A DNA stretch of 64,000 nucleotides from Streptomyces coeruleorubidus (GTDB lineage: Bacteria; Actinomycetota; Actinomycetes; Streptomycetales; Streptomycetaceae). Of the stretch, positions 1-8,248 are shown piece by piece; within the stretch, counting starts at the first letter, position 1, and every line of letters begins with the position of its first letter. The notes beneath the pieces are model-generated. The model saw only the letters and a program-made list of their open reading frames with translations, was not told the origin of the DNA and did not search any database. The translations under genes and the position numbers were made by a program. Location of the stretch: the NCBI RefSeq assembly GCF_008705135.1, contig NZ_CP023694.1:5375001-5439000 (forward strand), written 5' to 3'.

Positions 1-991
1 GTTCCTCGTGAGGCTGGTCGAGGTACTGCTCGGCCTGCTGCTGTTCGGCGATCCACTGGGCGTACTGCTCGGGGTCGTAGGCCGGGTCGTAGCCGCCCTG
101 GTATTCGACCTCGCGCGGGGCGTTGAACCAGGGGCTCTGGTCTGGTTCCGGGATGTCGTCCGGCTGCTCGGTGCGGTGGCTCTCGAGCTGCCGGCGCTGC
201 TCGCCGGGAGGTGCCGCTTTCTGGGGGACGGGTGCCGCCCCAGCGGCACGACTGCCCGCAGCTATGCCTGTGTCCAGCTGTGGCGGCGGGGGGATCAGTG
301 CAGGCTCGATGCCCGCCGCCGCCAGACCCGCCGGGGCCGTTTCCGCCAGGGGCACGCCGTAGCGCGCCAGCCGTAGCGGCATCAACGACTCCACCGGGGC
401 CTTCCGGCGCCACGCCCGTCCGAAACGGGAACGCAGCCGGGCCTGGTAGACGAGACGTTCCTGCTCCAGCTTGATGACCTGGTCGTAGGAGCGGAGCTCC
501 CAGAGCTTCATGCGGCGCCACAGGAGGAACGTCGGCCCGGGGGACAGCAGCCAGCGGGTGAGGCGGACGCCCTCCATGTGCTTGTCGGCCGTGATGTCGG
601 CGATCCGGCCGATCGCGTGGCGGGCCGCCTCGACCGCGACCACGAACAGGATCGGGATCACCGCGTGCATGCCGACACCGAGCGGATCCGGCCAGGCGGC
701 CGCGCCGTTGAAGGCGATCGTCGCCGCCGTCAGGAGCCAGGCCGTCTGGCGCAGGAGCGGGAAGGGGATCCTGATCCAGGTGAGGAGCAGATCCAGGGCC
801 AGCAGGACGCAGATGCCCGCGTCGATGCCGATCGGGAAGACGTAGGAGAAGTTCCCGAAGCCCTTCTGCAAGGCCAGTTCGCGGACGGCCGCGTACGAAC
901 CGGCGAAGCCGATGCCGGCGATGATCACGGCACCGGCCACGACCACACCGATGAGAACGCGGTGCATCCGAGTCAGCTGTGGCGCGGCCAC
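1..991 (-). CDS. DUF2637 domain membrane protein (C-terminus beyond the left edge)
   Basis: The reading frame is open from a GTG at 991 down to the window edge (about 330 residues). GGGAGGGG lies about seven bases upstream of the GTG; a later ATG, nine residues in, is the alternative start. The first 130 residues hold about four hydrophobic segments beginning near residue 10, followed by a short basic stretch with a coiled-coil look. The rest is a Pro/Gln/Glu/Tyr-rich cytoplasmic tail. This arrangement is typical of the actinobacterial DUF2637 family, which includes SpdB-like proteins of conjugative plasmids and conserved chromosomal copies. The biochemical role is unknown; a link to DNA transfer would be inference only. 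Confidence 0.75.
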   Translation of the reverse strand, partial: MAAPQLTRMHRVLIGVVVAGAVIIAGIGFAGSYAAVRELALQKGFGNFSYVFPIGIDAGICVLLALDLLLTWIRIPFPLLRQTAWLLTAATIAFNGAAAWPDPLGVGMHAVIPILFVVAVEAARHAIGRIADITADKHMEGVRLTRWLLSPGPTFLLWRRMKLWELRSYDQVIKLEQERLVYQARLRSRFGRAWRRKAPVESLMPLRLARYGVPLAETAPAGLAAAGIEPALIPPPPQLDTGIAAGSRAAGAAPVPQKAAPPGEQRRQLESHRTEQPDDIPEPDQSPWFNAPREVEYQGGYDPAYDPEQYAQWIAEQQQAEQYLDQPHEE

Positions 992-1079
992 CCGTACTCC
1001 CCTCCCCTTGCGTGTTGTTGCGCGCAACAGGGTGGCACATGTGTGCGGAGGACGGGTGGCCGGATCCCGTCGGGCTTGT

Positions 1080-1970
1080 TCAGCTCTTCGACGCGGGCTT
1101 CTTGGACGGCGACTTCGACGCGCCGCCCGACGGCTCGTCCGACGCGTCCTTGGAGGCCGACTGCGAGGGGGACTTGGACGGGGACTTGGACGCGGACTTG
1201 GAGGGGGCACCGCTCGCCTTGCCGCCGCCCGCGCCGTTCGCCTCGGACACCGCCGCCACCGCCTCCTTGGCGGCCTTCTTCGCGTCCTTCGCCAGGTCGT
1301 CGGCGCTCGGGCTCTTGTCACCGGCCAGGCCCGCGCCGTTGTAGTCGATGGTGACGACGACGTTCTCGACGCGTGCCACGACCGTCTGCTGCTTGAAGGT
1401 GCCTTCCTTCTTCTTCAGCTCGTAGCGCACGGCCGTCGCCTCGTCACCCGTCCCGGGCACCGGCTCCGACTTGGTGCTCTTGGCGCCCTCCGTGGCCTGG
1501 GCGTCCTGGACCTGCTTCTCGAAGTACTCCTGGGCCAGCTTGTCGGCCGGGCCGCGGGCGACGTCCGACTCGAAGCGCAGCATCGACACGTTCAGCCAGC
1601 GGAACTGCGAGCCCTTGACGCCGTTGTTGTCGAGGCTGTTCCAGGAGCAGTTGCCGCGGGTCGAGATGTCGTCCGACTTGCCCTCCTTGCCGGACTTGCC
1701 CTCCGGGACGAGGTCCTTCAGCGTCTTCTTCGACAGCACCTTGCAGGGCTCCGGAAGCTTGCCGTACGCCGCCGCCTCCACGGTCGGCGACGGGCTCGCG
1801 GACGCCGAGGCGGCGGCCTTCGCCGCCTTGTCCGTGCTGTCGCCAGAGCCGGAGTCCGAGGAGCAGCCGGCGGCGACCAGCATCACGGGGACGGCGGCCG
1901 CGCAGACAAGGACGCGGTGGAGTCGCTTCGCTCGCTGGTCTCGCTGTTCACGCTGTGCTCGTCGCTGCAT
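1080..1970 (-). CDS. DUF3558-like lipoprotein with Ser/Lys/Pro tail
   Basis: An Arg-rich N-terminus, a hydrophobic stretch and a VAAGC lipobox give a secreted lipoprotein. The mature part has the look of the actinobacterial DUF3558 family, with Cys residues in the PCKVLSKKTL and RGNCSWN contexts. The last 45 residues are low-complexity Ser/Lys/Pro/Ala, probably a cell-wall-spanning or disordered tail. The ATG at 1970 is preferred because GAAGGA precedes it closely; an upstream ATG at 1985 is possible. It lies next to a related lipoprotein (2104-2958) on the same strand, suggesting an old duplication. Substrate or partner is unknown. Confidence 0.75.
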   Translation of the reverse strand: MQRRAQREQRDQRAKRLHRVLVCAAAVPVMLVAAGCSSDSGSGDSTDKAAKAAASASASPSPTVEAAAYGKLPEPCKVLSKKTLKDLVPEGKSGKEGKSDDISTRGNCSWNSLDNNGVKGSQFRWLNVSMLRFESDVARGPADKLAQEYFEKQVQDAQATEGAKSTKSEPVPGTGDEATAVRYELKKKEGTFKQQTVVARVENVVVTIDYNGAGLAGDKSPSADDLAKDAKKAAKEAVAAVSEANGAGGGKASGAPSKSASKSPSKSPSQSASKDASDEPSGGASKSPSKKPASKS

Positions 1971-2103
1971 GGTTCCTTCACTCATGACGCTCGTGGTTCC
2001 TGCGGTCGGAACGGGTCCGAGTGGTCACGGTACGCGGTGAGGCCGCTGTGTGTTCTTCCTTCGGCTGCTTTGCGGGTGCGCGTGAAGGGGGCGTGAAGAG
2101 GCC

Positions 2104-2958
2104 TCAGCCGCCCAGCGAATCGGCCAGCTGCGAGGCCAGTTTCCGGGCTCTGTCCTGCATTTCCTTGCTGTCCGGGACGACGCCGATGGTGGTCGGCTGC
2201 TCGGTGTACTCGATGGTCACGATGACGTTGGACGTGCGGAATGCCACAGTCACCGTCCGCTGCTTGGCCGTCGAACCGGAGCTGCTCAGCTCGTCGTCGA
2301 GGAAGGCCTCGTCGCCGACCTCCTCCAGGACGCGGGGCTGGAGATCGGTCGGGGCGGCGGAGGCGGACGCCGACGGTGACGTGCTGCCCGACGGGGACGG
2401 GGAGCCCGACGGTGACGTGCTGCCCGAGGGGGACGGGGAGCCGCTCGGAGCGGCGGAGGAACCGCCGGCCGGGGTGCTGCCGACGGTCGCCGACTCGGTG
2501 GCGGTCGGCTCGGGCAGGTGGGCCGCCGCCTCCTTCTCCGCGAAGAGCTGCTCGGCCTGGCTGTCGTCACTGACCGCGTTGTCGTAGGAGACGACCCGTT
2601 CGAAGTCGACGAGCAGATGGTCGGTGGCCTGCTGCGCATCGACCTTCCACTGGCAGCCGACCTTGCGGTCGGTGTCGTACGTGACCGTCGCCTCGCCCTC
2701 GTACGCCTTCTCGCGTTGCTCCTTGTCGGTGATCTCCCGGATGCCGGGCAGGAGTTCGTCGAGGGAGCTCGGGCCGACGGCGCCGCAGGGCTCGGGCAGC
2801 GTGCGGTACCGGCCCGGCTCGGCGGCGGCCGAGGCCGTGCCCGTGTCGCCCGGGTTGGAGTCGTCCGTCGGGCCGCCGTCGCCCGAACTGCCGGTGCAGC
2901 CGGCCAGCAGGGCCGCGAGGAGCGCGGCGATACCGGGTGCGTACGCCTTCCGTTGCAC
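2104..2958 (-). CDS. DUF3558-like lipoprotein (second copy)
   Basis: A GTG at 2958 follows GAGAGGGGCC and gives a short signal peptide ending in the lipobox LLAGC. The frame extends upstream to 3018, but that part does not look like a signal peptide. The mature protein resembles the neighbour at 1080-1970: LPEPCGAV-type Cys near the start, a CQWKVD motif, and a C-terminal region around VIVTIEYTEQP. A Ser/Pro/Gly linker in the middle is built from a 36-bp in-frame tandem duplication (2371-2442). It is divergently arranged with rtcB. Function is unknown; it is probably anchored on the outer face of the membrane. Confidence 0.75.
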   Translation of the reverse strand: MQRKAYAPGIAALLAALLAGCTGSSGDGGPTDDSNPGDTGTASAAAEPGRYRTLPEPCGAVGPSSLDELLPGIREITDKEQREKAYEGEATVTYDTDRKVGCQWKVDAQQATDHLLVDFERVVSYDNAVSDDSQAEQLFAEKEAAAHLPEPTATESATVGSTPAGGSSAAPSGSPSPSGSTSPSGSPSPSGSTSPSASASAAPTDLQPRVLEEVGDEAFLDDELSSSGSTAKQRTVTVAFRTSNVIVTIEYTEQPTTIGVVPDSKEMQDRARKLASQLADSLGG

Positions 2959-3084
2959 GTGGTGGCCCCTCTCGACGCGGAAATCGGCTTGCCGCCGCGG
3001 GGCGGCCGATGAACACAATGTCTATCGCACGCACTGCCGTGGACGCCGGTCCGGAATCCCTTTCGTAGACCTTGGCTCCGGTAT

Positions 3085-3113
3085 TTGCTGTTGAAGACTT
3101 CTGTTCGTATACG
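3085..3113 (+). promoter_or_regulatory. Probable promoter of rtcB
   Basis: TTGCTG at 3085-3090 and TATACG at 3108-3113 are separated by 17 bases, a good match to a housekeeping sigma (HrdB-type) promoter. Transcription would begin near 3120, shortly before the rtcB ribosome-binding site. Confidence 0.5.
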
Positions 3114-3129
3114 GGGGATTGAGGAAGCT

Positions 3130-4323
3130 ATGTCGTATGTAGAGATACCTGGTGCGAAAGTACCGATCCGGATGTGGACCGACCCGTCCACGGTCGAGGG
3201 CTCCGCGCTCCAGCAGCTCCAGAACGTCGCCACGCTGCCCTGGATCAAGGGCCTGGCCGTCATGCCCGACGTGCACTACGGCAAGGGTGCGACGGTCGGT
3301 TCGGTCATCGCCATGCAGGGTGCGGTGTGCCCGGCGGCGGTGGGCGTCGACATCGGCTGCGGAATGTCGGCCGTGAAGACGTCCCTGACGGCGAACGACC
3401 TGCCCGGGGATCTGTCGCGGCTGCGGTCGCGGGTCGAGCAGGTGATTCCGGTGGGGCGGGGGATGCATGACGATCCCGTCGACCCCGGGCGGTTCCATGG
3501 GTTGGCCACTGCCGGGTGGGACGACTTCTGGGGGCGGTTCGACGGGGTTGCGGAGGCGGTCAAATTCCGTCAGGAACGGGCCACGAAGCAGATGGGAACG
3601 CTCGGCGGGGGCAACCACTTTGTCGAAGTCTGCACGGATACGACCGGCTCTGTCTGGCTGATGCTCCACTCCGGTTCCCGCAACATCGGCAAGGAGCTGG
3701 CCGAGCACCACATCGGCGTGGCCCAGAAGCTCCCGCACAACCAGGGCCTGGTCGACCGCGACCTCGCCGTCTTCGTCGCGGACACCCCGCAGATGGCGGC
3801 GTACCGCAACGACCTGTTCTGGGCGCAGGAGTACGCGAAGTACAACCGCTCGATCATGATGGCGCTCCTGAAGGACGTGATCCGCAAGGAGTTCAAGAAG
3901 GCCAAGCCGGCCTTCGAGCCGGAGATCAGCGCGCACCACAACTACGTGGCCGAGGAGCGCTACGACGGGATGGACCTGCTCGTGACCCGTAAGGGCGCGA
4001 TCCGGGCGGGCTCCGGCGACTACGGGATCATCCCGGGCTCCATGGGCACGGGTTCGTACATCGTGAAGGGCCTCGGCAACGACAAGTCCTTCAACTCGGC
4101 CTCGCACGGCGCGGGCCGGCGCATGAGCCGCAACGCGGCCAAGCGCCGGTTCTCGACGAAGGACCTGGAGGAGCAGACGCGGGGCGTGGAGTGCCGCAAG
4201 GACTCCGGCGTCGTGGACGAGATCCCGGGCGCCTACAAGCCGATCGAGCAGGTCATCGACCAGCAGCGGGACCTGGTGGAGGTCGTGGCGAAGCTGAAGC
4301 AGGTCGTGTGCGTGAAGGGCTGA
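3130..4323 (+). CDS. rtcB: RNA-splicing ligase RtcB
   Basis: RtcB joins RNA 2',3'-cyclic phosphate or 3'-phosphate ends to 5'-OH ends using GTP and Mn2+. The 397-residue protein carries the family signatures in order: VGVDIGCGM (metal ligands Asp74 and Cys77), GGGNHFVEV near 160, LHSGSRNIG near 185, AHHNY near 270, GSMGTGSYIVKG near 310, and SHGAGRRMSR with the guanylylated His near 325-330. The ATG at 3130 has GAGGAAG just upstream; the frame is open for 15 more codons without a good ribosome-binding site. No archease gene is adjacent. RNA repair is the likely role, since bacterial tRNAs here would not need splicing. Confidence 0.95.
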   Translation: MSYVEIPGAKVPIRMWTDPSTVEGSALQQLQNVATLPWIKGLAVMPDVHYGKGATVGSVIAMQGAVCPAAVGVDIGCGMSAVKTSLTANDLPGDLSRLRSRVEQVIPVGRGMHDDPVDPGRFHGLATAGWDDFWGRFDGVAEAVKFRQERATKQMGTLGGGNHFVEVCTDTTGSVWLMLHSGSRNIGKELAEHHIGVAQKLPHNQGLVDRDLAVFVADTPQMAAYRNDLFWAQEYAKYNRSIMMALLKDVIRKEFKKAKPAFEPEISAHHNYVAEERYDGMDLLVTRKGAIRAGSGDYGIIPGSMGTGSYIVKGLGNDKSFNSASHGAGRRMSRNAAKRRFSTKDLEEQTRGVECRKDSGVVDEIPGAYKPIEQVIDQQRDLVEVVAKLKQVVCVKG

Positions 4324-4343
4324 GCCGCTCTCGGTGAGCGGCT
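4323..4343. terminator. Hairpin between rtcB and the convergent small gene
   Basis: AGCCGCTC (4323-4330) and GAGCGGCT (4336-4343) form a perfect 8-bp stem with a 5-base loop, directly after the rtcB stop and before the end of the convergent gene at 4350. There is no T-run, as is common for actinobacterial terminators. Confidence 0.5.
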
Positions 4344-4349
4344 GCCCGT

Positions 4350-4502
4350 TCACTTCGGGGCGTGCAGCACCGCGTAGATCATGACGAACGCCACGATGTG
4401 GATGCCGAAGAGGAAGTAGGCGAGCCACCACCACATGTGGCGTTCGTTCTTCGTCTCCTGGGCGAGGCGCCGCTGTTCCCGTTCGCGTTCGGCGTCCGGC
4501 AT
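4350..4502 (-). CDS. 50-residue single-span membrane protein (DUF6126-like)
   Basis: A short Glu/Arg-rich, highly charged N-terminus (about 21 residues) is followed by one transmembrane segment starting at MWWWLAYF and ending near VLHAPK. The layout matches the small actinobacterial DUF6126 family as I recall it. Its ATG overlaps the stop of the upstream SDR gene by one base (TGATG), so the two are translationally coupled and share a transcript. Function is unknown; it may be a small membrane partner of the SDR. Confidence 0.7.
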   Translation of the reverse strand: MPDAEREREQRRLAQETKNERHMWWWLAYFLFGIHIVAFVMIYAVLHAPK

Positions 4503-5278
4503 CACAGGTCCCGGTGGACCTTCGTGTTGGACGCCTGGGCGCGGGGGCGCAGGACCAGGAGGTCGACGTTGACGTGGCTGGGGCGGGTGACCGCCCAGGT
4601 GATGGTGCCGGCGACGTCGTCGGCGGTGAGGGGTTCGGCGACGCCCTCGTAGACCTTCTCCGCCTTCTCCTTGTCGCCGGAGAAGCGGGTGAGGGCGAAC
4701 TCGTCCGTCTTGACCATGCCGGGGGCGATCTCGATGACGCGGACCGGCCGGCCGACGATCTCCAGGCGCAGGGTCTCGGCCAGGACGTGCGCGCCGTGCT
4801 TGGCGGCGACGTAGCCCCCGCCGCCCTCGTAGGTGCCGTGGCCCGCGGTGGAGGAGACGACCACGACCGTGCCGTCGCCGCTCGCGACCAGCTTGGGCAG
4901 CAGGGCCTGGGTGAGGTTGAGCGTGCCGATGACGTTCGTCTCGTACATCTGGCGCCAGTCGGCCGGGTCACCGGTCGCGACCGGGTCGGCGCCGAGCGCG
5001 CCGCCCGCGTTGTTGACCAGCACGCCGATCGTCTTGAAGGCCGTGGCGAACTCGTCGACCGCCGTGCGGTCGGTGACGTCGAGGGCGTACGCCGTGGCCT
5101 GGTGGCCGGCCTTGGTGATCTCCTCCGCCAGCGCCTCGATGCGGTCCTTGCGGCGGGCGGTGAGGACGACGCGGTAGCCCGCGGCGGCGAGCTGCCGGGC
5201 CGTGGCGGCGCCGATTCCGCTGCTCGCACCGGTGACGACGGCGATGCGGGAGGCTGCGGACGGGGCGGCGGTGGCCAT
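4502..5278 (-). CDS. SDR family NADP-dependent oxidoreductase
   Basis: This 258-residue protein is a classical short-chain dehydrogenase. It has the cofactor motif TGASSGIG near residue 16, TARRKDR after the second strand (suggesting NADP preference), NNAGG near 88, the catalytic Ser in VSSTAG, and the YxxxK pair in GGYVAAKHG. The ATG at 5278 gives the normal family length; GGAG sits five to nine bases before it. Substrate is not predictable; the family contains serine/3-hydroxy-acid dehydrogenases of the YdfG type, which it resembles. It is the first gene of a two-gene operon with the small membrane protein at 4350. Confidence 0.85.
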   Translation of the reverse strand: MATAAPSAASRIAVVTGASSGIGAATARQLAAAGYRVVLTARRKDRIEALAEEITKAGHQATAYALDVTDRTAVDEFATAFKTIGVLVNNAGGALGADPVATGDPADWRQMYETNVIGTLNLTQALLPKLVASGDGTVVVVSSTAGHGTYEGGGGYVAAKHGAHVLAETLRLEIVGRPVRVIEIAPGMVKTDEFALTRFSGDKEKAEKVYEGVAEPLTADDVAGTITWAVTRPSHVNVDLLVLRPRAQASNTKVHRDL

Positions 5279-5399
5279 GGGAGCTCCTCGGGCGTGGCGG
5301 ACGGGCCGACTTCTGTGCGAAGGCCTCCGGCCAGGATAGGTGGGCCCCGCGGTGGGAGAATGGGGTCGGGTGATCCTCCTGTTCCTCTGGAGGTTGATC

Positions 5400-5834
5400 A
5401 TGGGAGAGGCACGCCAGGTCATGGACCGGCTCACGGACGCGGTCACCACGCACGCCGATCTGAAGGTCATCAGCGAGCTGTACGCCGAGGACGCGGTCGC
5501 CTTCACCCCCGACGAGGGCGAGCTGCACGGGCGCGACAACATCGTCGAGTACTGGCGGACGATGACGGAGGCGCTTCCCGAGGCGACGTTCCAGACGTTG
5601 CACTCCTACGAGGTCGGCGACACCGCCATCGACGAAGGGATCTTCAGCGGACGGAACACCGGGCCGCTGCAACTGCCCAATGGTGAGACGCTGCCCCCGA
5701 CCCAGAAGGAGATCAGGATCCGCGGGGTGGACATCGCCACCGTGAAGGACGGCCGGATCGTCGACTACCGCCTGTACTTCGACGAGATGGACTTCCTGGG
5801 GCAGCTCGGGCTGCTGCCCGACGAGCCGTTCTGA
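5400..5834 (+). CDS. NTF2-like/SnoaL-like protein
   Basis: A 144-residue protein with the cone-shaped NTF2-like fold signature: an N-terminal helix (DRLTDAVTTHADLKVISELYAEDAVAFTP is typical), a GRDNIVEYWRTM segment, and terminal strands ending in YFDEMDFLGQLGLLP. Such proteins are cyclases, isomerases or small-molecule binders of unknown substrate. The ATG at 5400 follows TGGAGGTTGATC. An upstream CCTCC could pair with this GGAGG, with GATC repeated on both sides, so the ribosome-binding site may be partly masked. It is divergent from the SDR operon. Confidence 0.75.
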   Translation: MGEARQVMDRLTDAVTTHADLKVISELYAEDAVAFTPDEGELHGRDNIVEYWRTMTEALPEATFQTLHSYEVGDTAIDEGIFSGRNTGPLQLPNGETLPPTQKEIRIRGVDIATVKDGRIVDYRLYFDEMDFLGQLGLLPDEPF

Positions 5835-5838
5835 GCGC

Positions 5839-5855
5839 CCGGCCCGGAAGGCCGG
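5839..5855. terminator. Hairpin between convergent genes
   Basis: CCGGCC (5839-5844), loop CGGAA and GGCCGG (5850-5855) sit exactly in the gap between the ends of the NTF2-like gene and the convergent ynfA-like gene, so it may terminate both. Confidence 0.5.
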
Positions 5856-6191
5856 TCAGTTCCCCCGCGGGGCGTACATGATCACTGCCATGCCCGCGAG
5901 GCAGATCAGTGCGCCCGTGATGTCCCAGCGGTCCGGGCGGTAGCCGTCCGCGATCACGCCCCACAGGATCGAGCCGGCGACGAAGATCCCGCCGTACGCG
6001 GCGAGGACGCGGCCGAAGTGGGCGTCGGGCTGGAACGTCGCGACGAAGCCGTAGGCACCGAGCGCGAGGACGCCGCCGGCCGCCCACAGCCAGCCCTTGC
6101 TCTCGCGCACGCCCTGCCAGACCAGCCACGCGCCGCCGATCTCCAGCAGGGCGGCGAGGACGAAGAGGGCGGCGGAACGCAGGATCTGCAT
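5856..6191 (-). CDS. YnfA family (UPF0060) membrane protein
   Basis: A 111-residue, four-span membrane protein. It has the YnfA family traits: ALLEIGGAWLVWQGVRE in the first span, WLWAAGG, GRVLAAYGGIFVAGSILWG and a final span GALICLAGMAVIMYAPR. The family is small-multidrug-resistance-like in topology and has been linked to drug export, but the substrate here is unknown. The ATG at 6191 matches the usual length; the frame extends 16 codons further upstream without family-like sequence. Confidence 0.85.
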   Translation of the reverse strand: MQILRSAALFVLAALLEIGGAWLVWQGVRESKGWLWAAGGVLALGAYGFVATFQPDAHFGRVLAAYGGIFVAGSILWGVIADGYRPDRWDITGALICLAGMAVIMYAPRGN

Positions 6192-6334
6192 GCGGGCAGC
6201 TTGGCACGTCGGGGTGGGACCGGAGGGGCGTGGTGTCACCTGACGGAGTGCTCGTCCTGGACACGGGGGACCCCTACCGCTCCTGCCACCCGGAGGTACG
6301 GTTGAAGTGTAAACAACCTGGAGGGTGAGCGACC

Positions 6335-7411
6335 ATGCAGTTCGGGATCTTCAGCGTCGGCGACGTCACGCCCGACCCGGCCACCGGCCGGACGCCGACC
6401 GAACGCGAGCGCATCAAAGCCATGGTCGCCATCGCGCTGAAGGCCGAGGAGGCCGGGCTCGACGTCTTCGCCACCGGCGAGCACCACAACCCGCCGTTCG
6501 TGCCGTCGTCCCCGACCACGATGCTCGGCTACGTCGCCGCCCGCACCGAGCGGCTGATCCTCTCCACGGCCACCACCCTCATCACCACCAACGACCCGGT
6601 GAAGATCGCCGAGGACTTCGCGATGCTCCAGCACCTGGCCGACGGCCGGGTGGATCTCATGCTGGGGCGCGGCAACACCGCCCCCGTCTACCCCTGGTTC
6701 GGGCAGGACATCCGGCAGGGCGTCCCGCTCGCGATCGAGAACTACGCCCTCCTGCACCGGCTGTGGCGCGAGGAGGCCGTCGACTGGGAGGGGAAGTTCC
6801 GTACGCCGTTGCAGGGCTTCACCGCCACACCCCGCCCGCTGGACGGCGTACCGCCGTTCGTCTGGCACGGGTCGATCCGCTCGCCGGAGATCGCCGAGCA
6901 GGCCGCGTACTACGGCGACGGTTTCTTCCACAACAACATCTTCTGGCCGGCCGACCACACCAAGAGGATGGTCGAGCTGTACCGGACGCGGTACGCGCAC
7001 CACGGGCACGGCACGCCCGAGCAGGCGATCGTCGGGCTCGGCGGGCATGTGTTCATGCGGCGGAACTCGCAGGACGCCGTGCGCGAGTTCCGGCCGTACT
7101 TCGACGTCGCGCCGGTGTACGGGCACGGGCCGTCGCTGGAGGACTTCATGGCGCAGACGCCGCTGACCGTCGGCTCGCCGCAGCAGGTCATCGAGAAGAC
7201 GCTGGCCTTCCGCGAGTACGCCGGTGACTACCAGCGCCAGCTGTTCCTGGTCGACCACGCCGGGCTGCCGCTGAAGACCGTGCTGGAGCAGATCGACCTG
7301 CTGGGCGAGGAGGTCGTGCCGGTGCTGCGCAAGGAGTTCGCCGTGGGCCGCCCGGCGGACGTGCCGGACGCGCCGACGCACGCGGCCCGGCTCGCGCAGG
7401 CCCGAGGGTGA
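6335..7411 (+). CDS. LLM class flavin-dependent oxidoreductase
   Basis: A 358-residue luciferase-like monooxygenase/reductase fold. It starts MQFGIFSVGD and contains the barrel elements AEEAGLDVFATGEHH, LSTATTLITTNDPVKIAEDFAMLQ and GRVDLMLGRGNTAPVYPWFG, followed by a C-terminal segment with GSPQQVIEKTL. These enzymes use FMN (or F420) to oxidise small molecules; substrate is unknown. GGAGGGTGAGCGACC precedes the ATG. A short inverted repeat, GGTTG (6300-6304) and CAACC (6314-6318), lies just upstream and could be an operator. Confidence 0.85.
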   Translation: MQFGIFSVGDVTPDPATGRTPTERERIKAMVAIALKAEEAGLDVFATGEHHNPPFVPSSPTTMLGYVAARTERLILSTATTLITTNDPVKIAEDFAMLQHLADGRVDLMLGRGNTAPVYPWFGQDIRQGVPLAIENYALLHRLWREEAVDWEGKFRTPLQGFTATPRPLDGVPPFVWHGSIRSPEIAEQAAYYGDGFFHNNIFWPADHTKRMVELYRTRYAHHGHGTPEQAIVGLGGHVFMRRNSQDAVREFRPYFDVAPVYGHGPSLEDFMAQTPLTVGSPQQVIEKTLAFREYAGDYQRQLFLVDHAGLPLKTVLEQIDLLGEEVVPVLRKEFAVGRPADVPDAPTHAARLAQARG

Positions 7412-7528
7412 GAGGACGGTAGGCCCCCGGCCTGCGGTTGCGTGTCCCCTGGTGAGAGGGCAGTAAGAAGGACGTTCCGGCGCAGCTCGTCCGGTCCCGG
7501 AACCCCGGCGGCGGGGCACACTGGACGC

Positions 7529-8248
7529 GTGTCCCAAACAGTGCTGCTCGCCGAAGACGACCGCGCCATCCGCAACGCCCTGGAGCGTGCCCTGACCCTG
7601 GAGGGTTACCAGGTCATGGCGGTCGCCGACGGTGTCGAGGCACTGGCGCAGGCCCACCGCAACCGTCCGGACGTCCTCGTCCTGGACGTGATGATGCCCG
7701 GCATCGACGGGCTCCAGGCGTGCCGTGTGCTGCGCGCCGAGGGCGACCGGACGCCGATCCTGATGCTGACCGCCCTCGTGGAGACCGCCGACCGGATCGC
7801 CGGCCTGGACGCGGGCGCCGACGACTACGTGGTGAAGCCCTTCGACGTGGAGGAGGTCTTCGCCCGGCTGCGCGCGCTGCTGCGCCGCACCAGCCCGGTG
7901 GGCGTCGGCGGCGCGCCCGTGGCCGAGGCGCCCCGGCCGGTGCCCGAGCGGTTCATCGAGGCGGCCGGCATTCGCATGGACCCGCAGGCGCGCCGGGCCT
8001 GGCGCGGCGCCCGGGAGCTGGAGCTGACCCGCACCGAGTTCGAACTGCTGGAGCTGCTGGTCCGCAACGCGGGCATCGTCCTCGACCACTCGACGATCTA
8101 CGACCGCATCTGGGGGTACGACTTCGGCCCCGGCTCGAAGAACCTCGCCGTCTACGTCGGCTATCTGCGCCGCAAGCTCGACGAGCCGGACGCGCCGCAG
8201 CTCATCCACACGGTGCGTGGCGTGGGTTACGTGCTGCGGGAGGACTGA
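7529..8248 (+). CDS. OmpR-family response regulator
   Basis: This 239-residue regulator has a receiver domain (residues about 5-120) with the acidic pair Glu9/Asp10, the phosphoacceptor Asp53 in VLVLDVMMPGIDG, and the Lys of YVVKPF. A winged-helix DNA-binding domain follows (about 145-235, ending VRGVGYVLRED). The start is the GTG at 7529, where family similarity begins. There is no clear ribosome-binding site, and CACACT lies eight bases upstream, so it may be leaderless. It is immediately followed by its kinase. The receiver most resembles the MprA branch of actinobacterial regulators by eye. Confidence 0.9.
   Translation: MSQTVLLAEDDRAIRNALERALTLEGYQVMAVADGVEALAQAHRNRPDVLVLDVMMPGIDGLQACRVLRAEGDRTPILMLTALVETADRIAGLDAGADDYVVKPFDVEEVFARLRALLRRTSPVGVGGAPVAEAPRPVPERFIEAAGIRMDPQARRAWRGARELELTRTEFELLELLVRNAGIVLDHSTIYDRIWGYDFGPGSKNLAVYVGYLRRKLDEPDAPQLIHTVRGVGYVLRED

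Noticed and set aside
3130..4323. RtcB as part of a tRNA-splicing or RtcR-type repair operon.
   Set aside because: No rtcA, rtcR or archease gene lies nearby.
3022..5229. Long 735-residue frame on the minus strand.
   Set aside because: It runs opposite to rtcB and through the SDR gene in another frame; the sequence is Arg/Pro-rich, typical of shadow frames.
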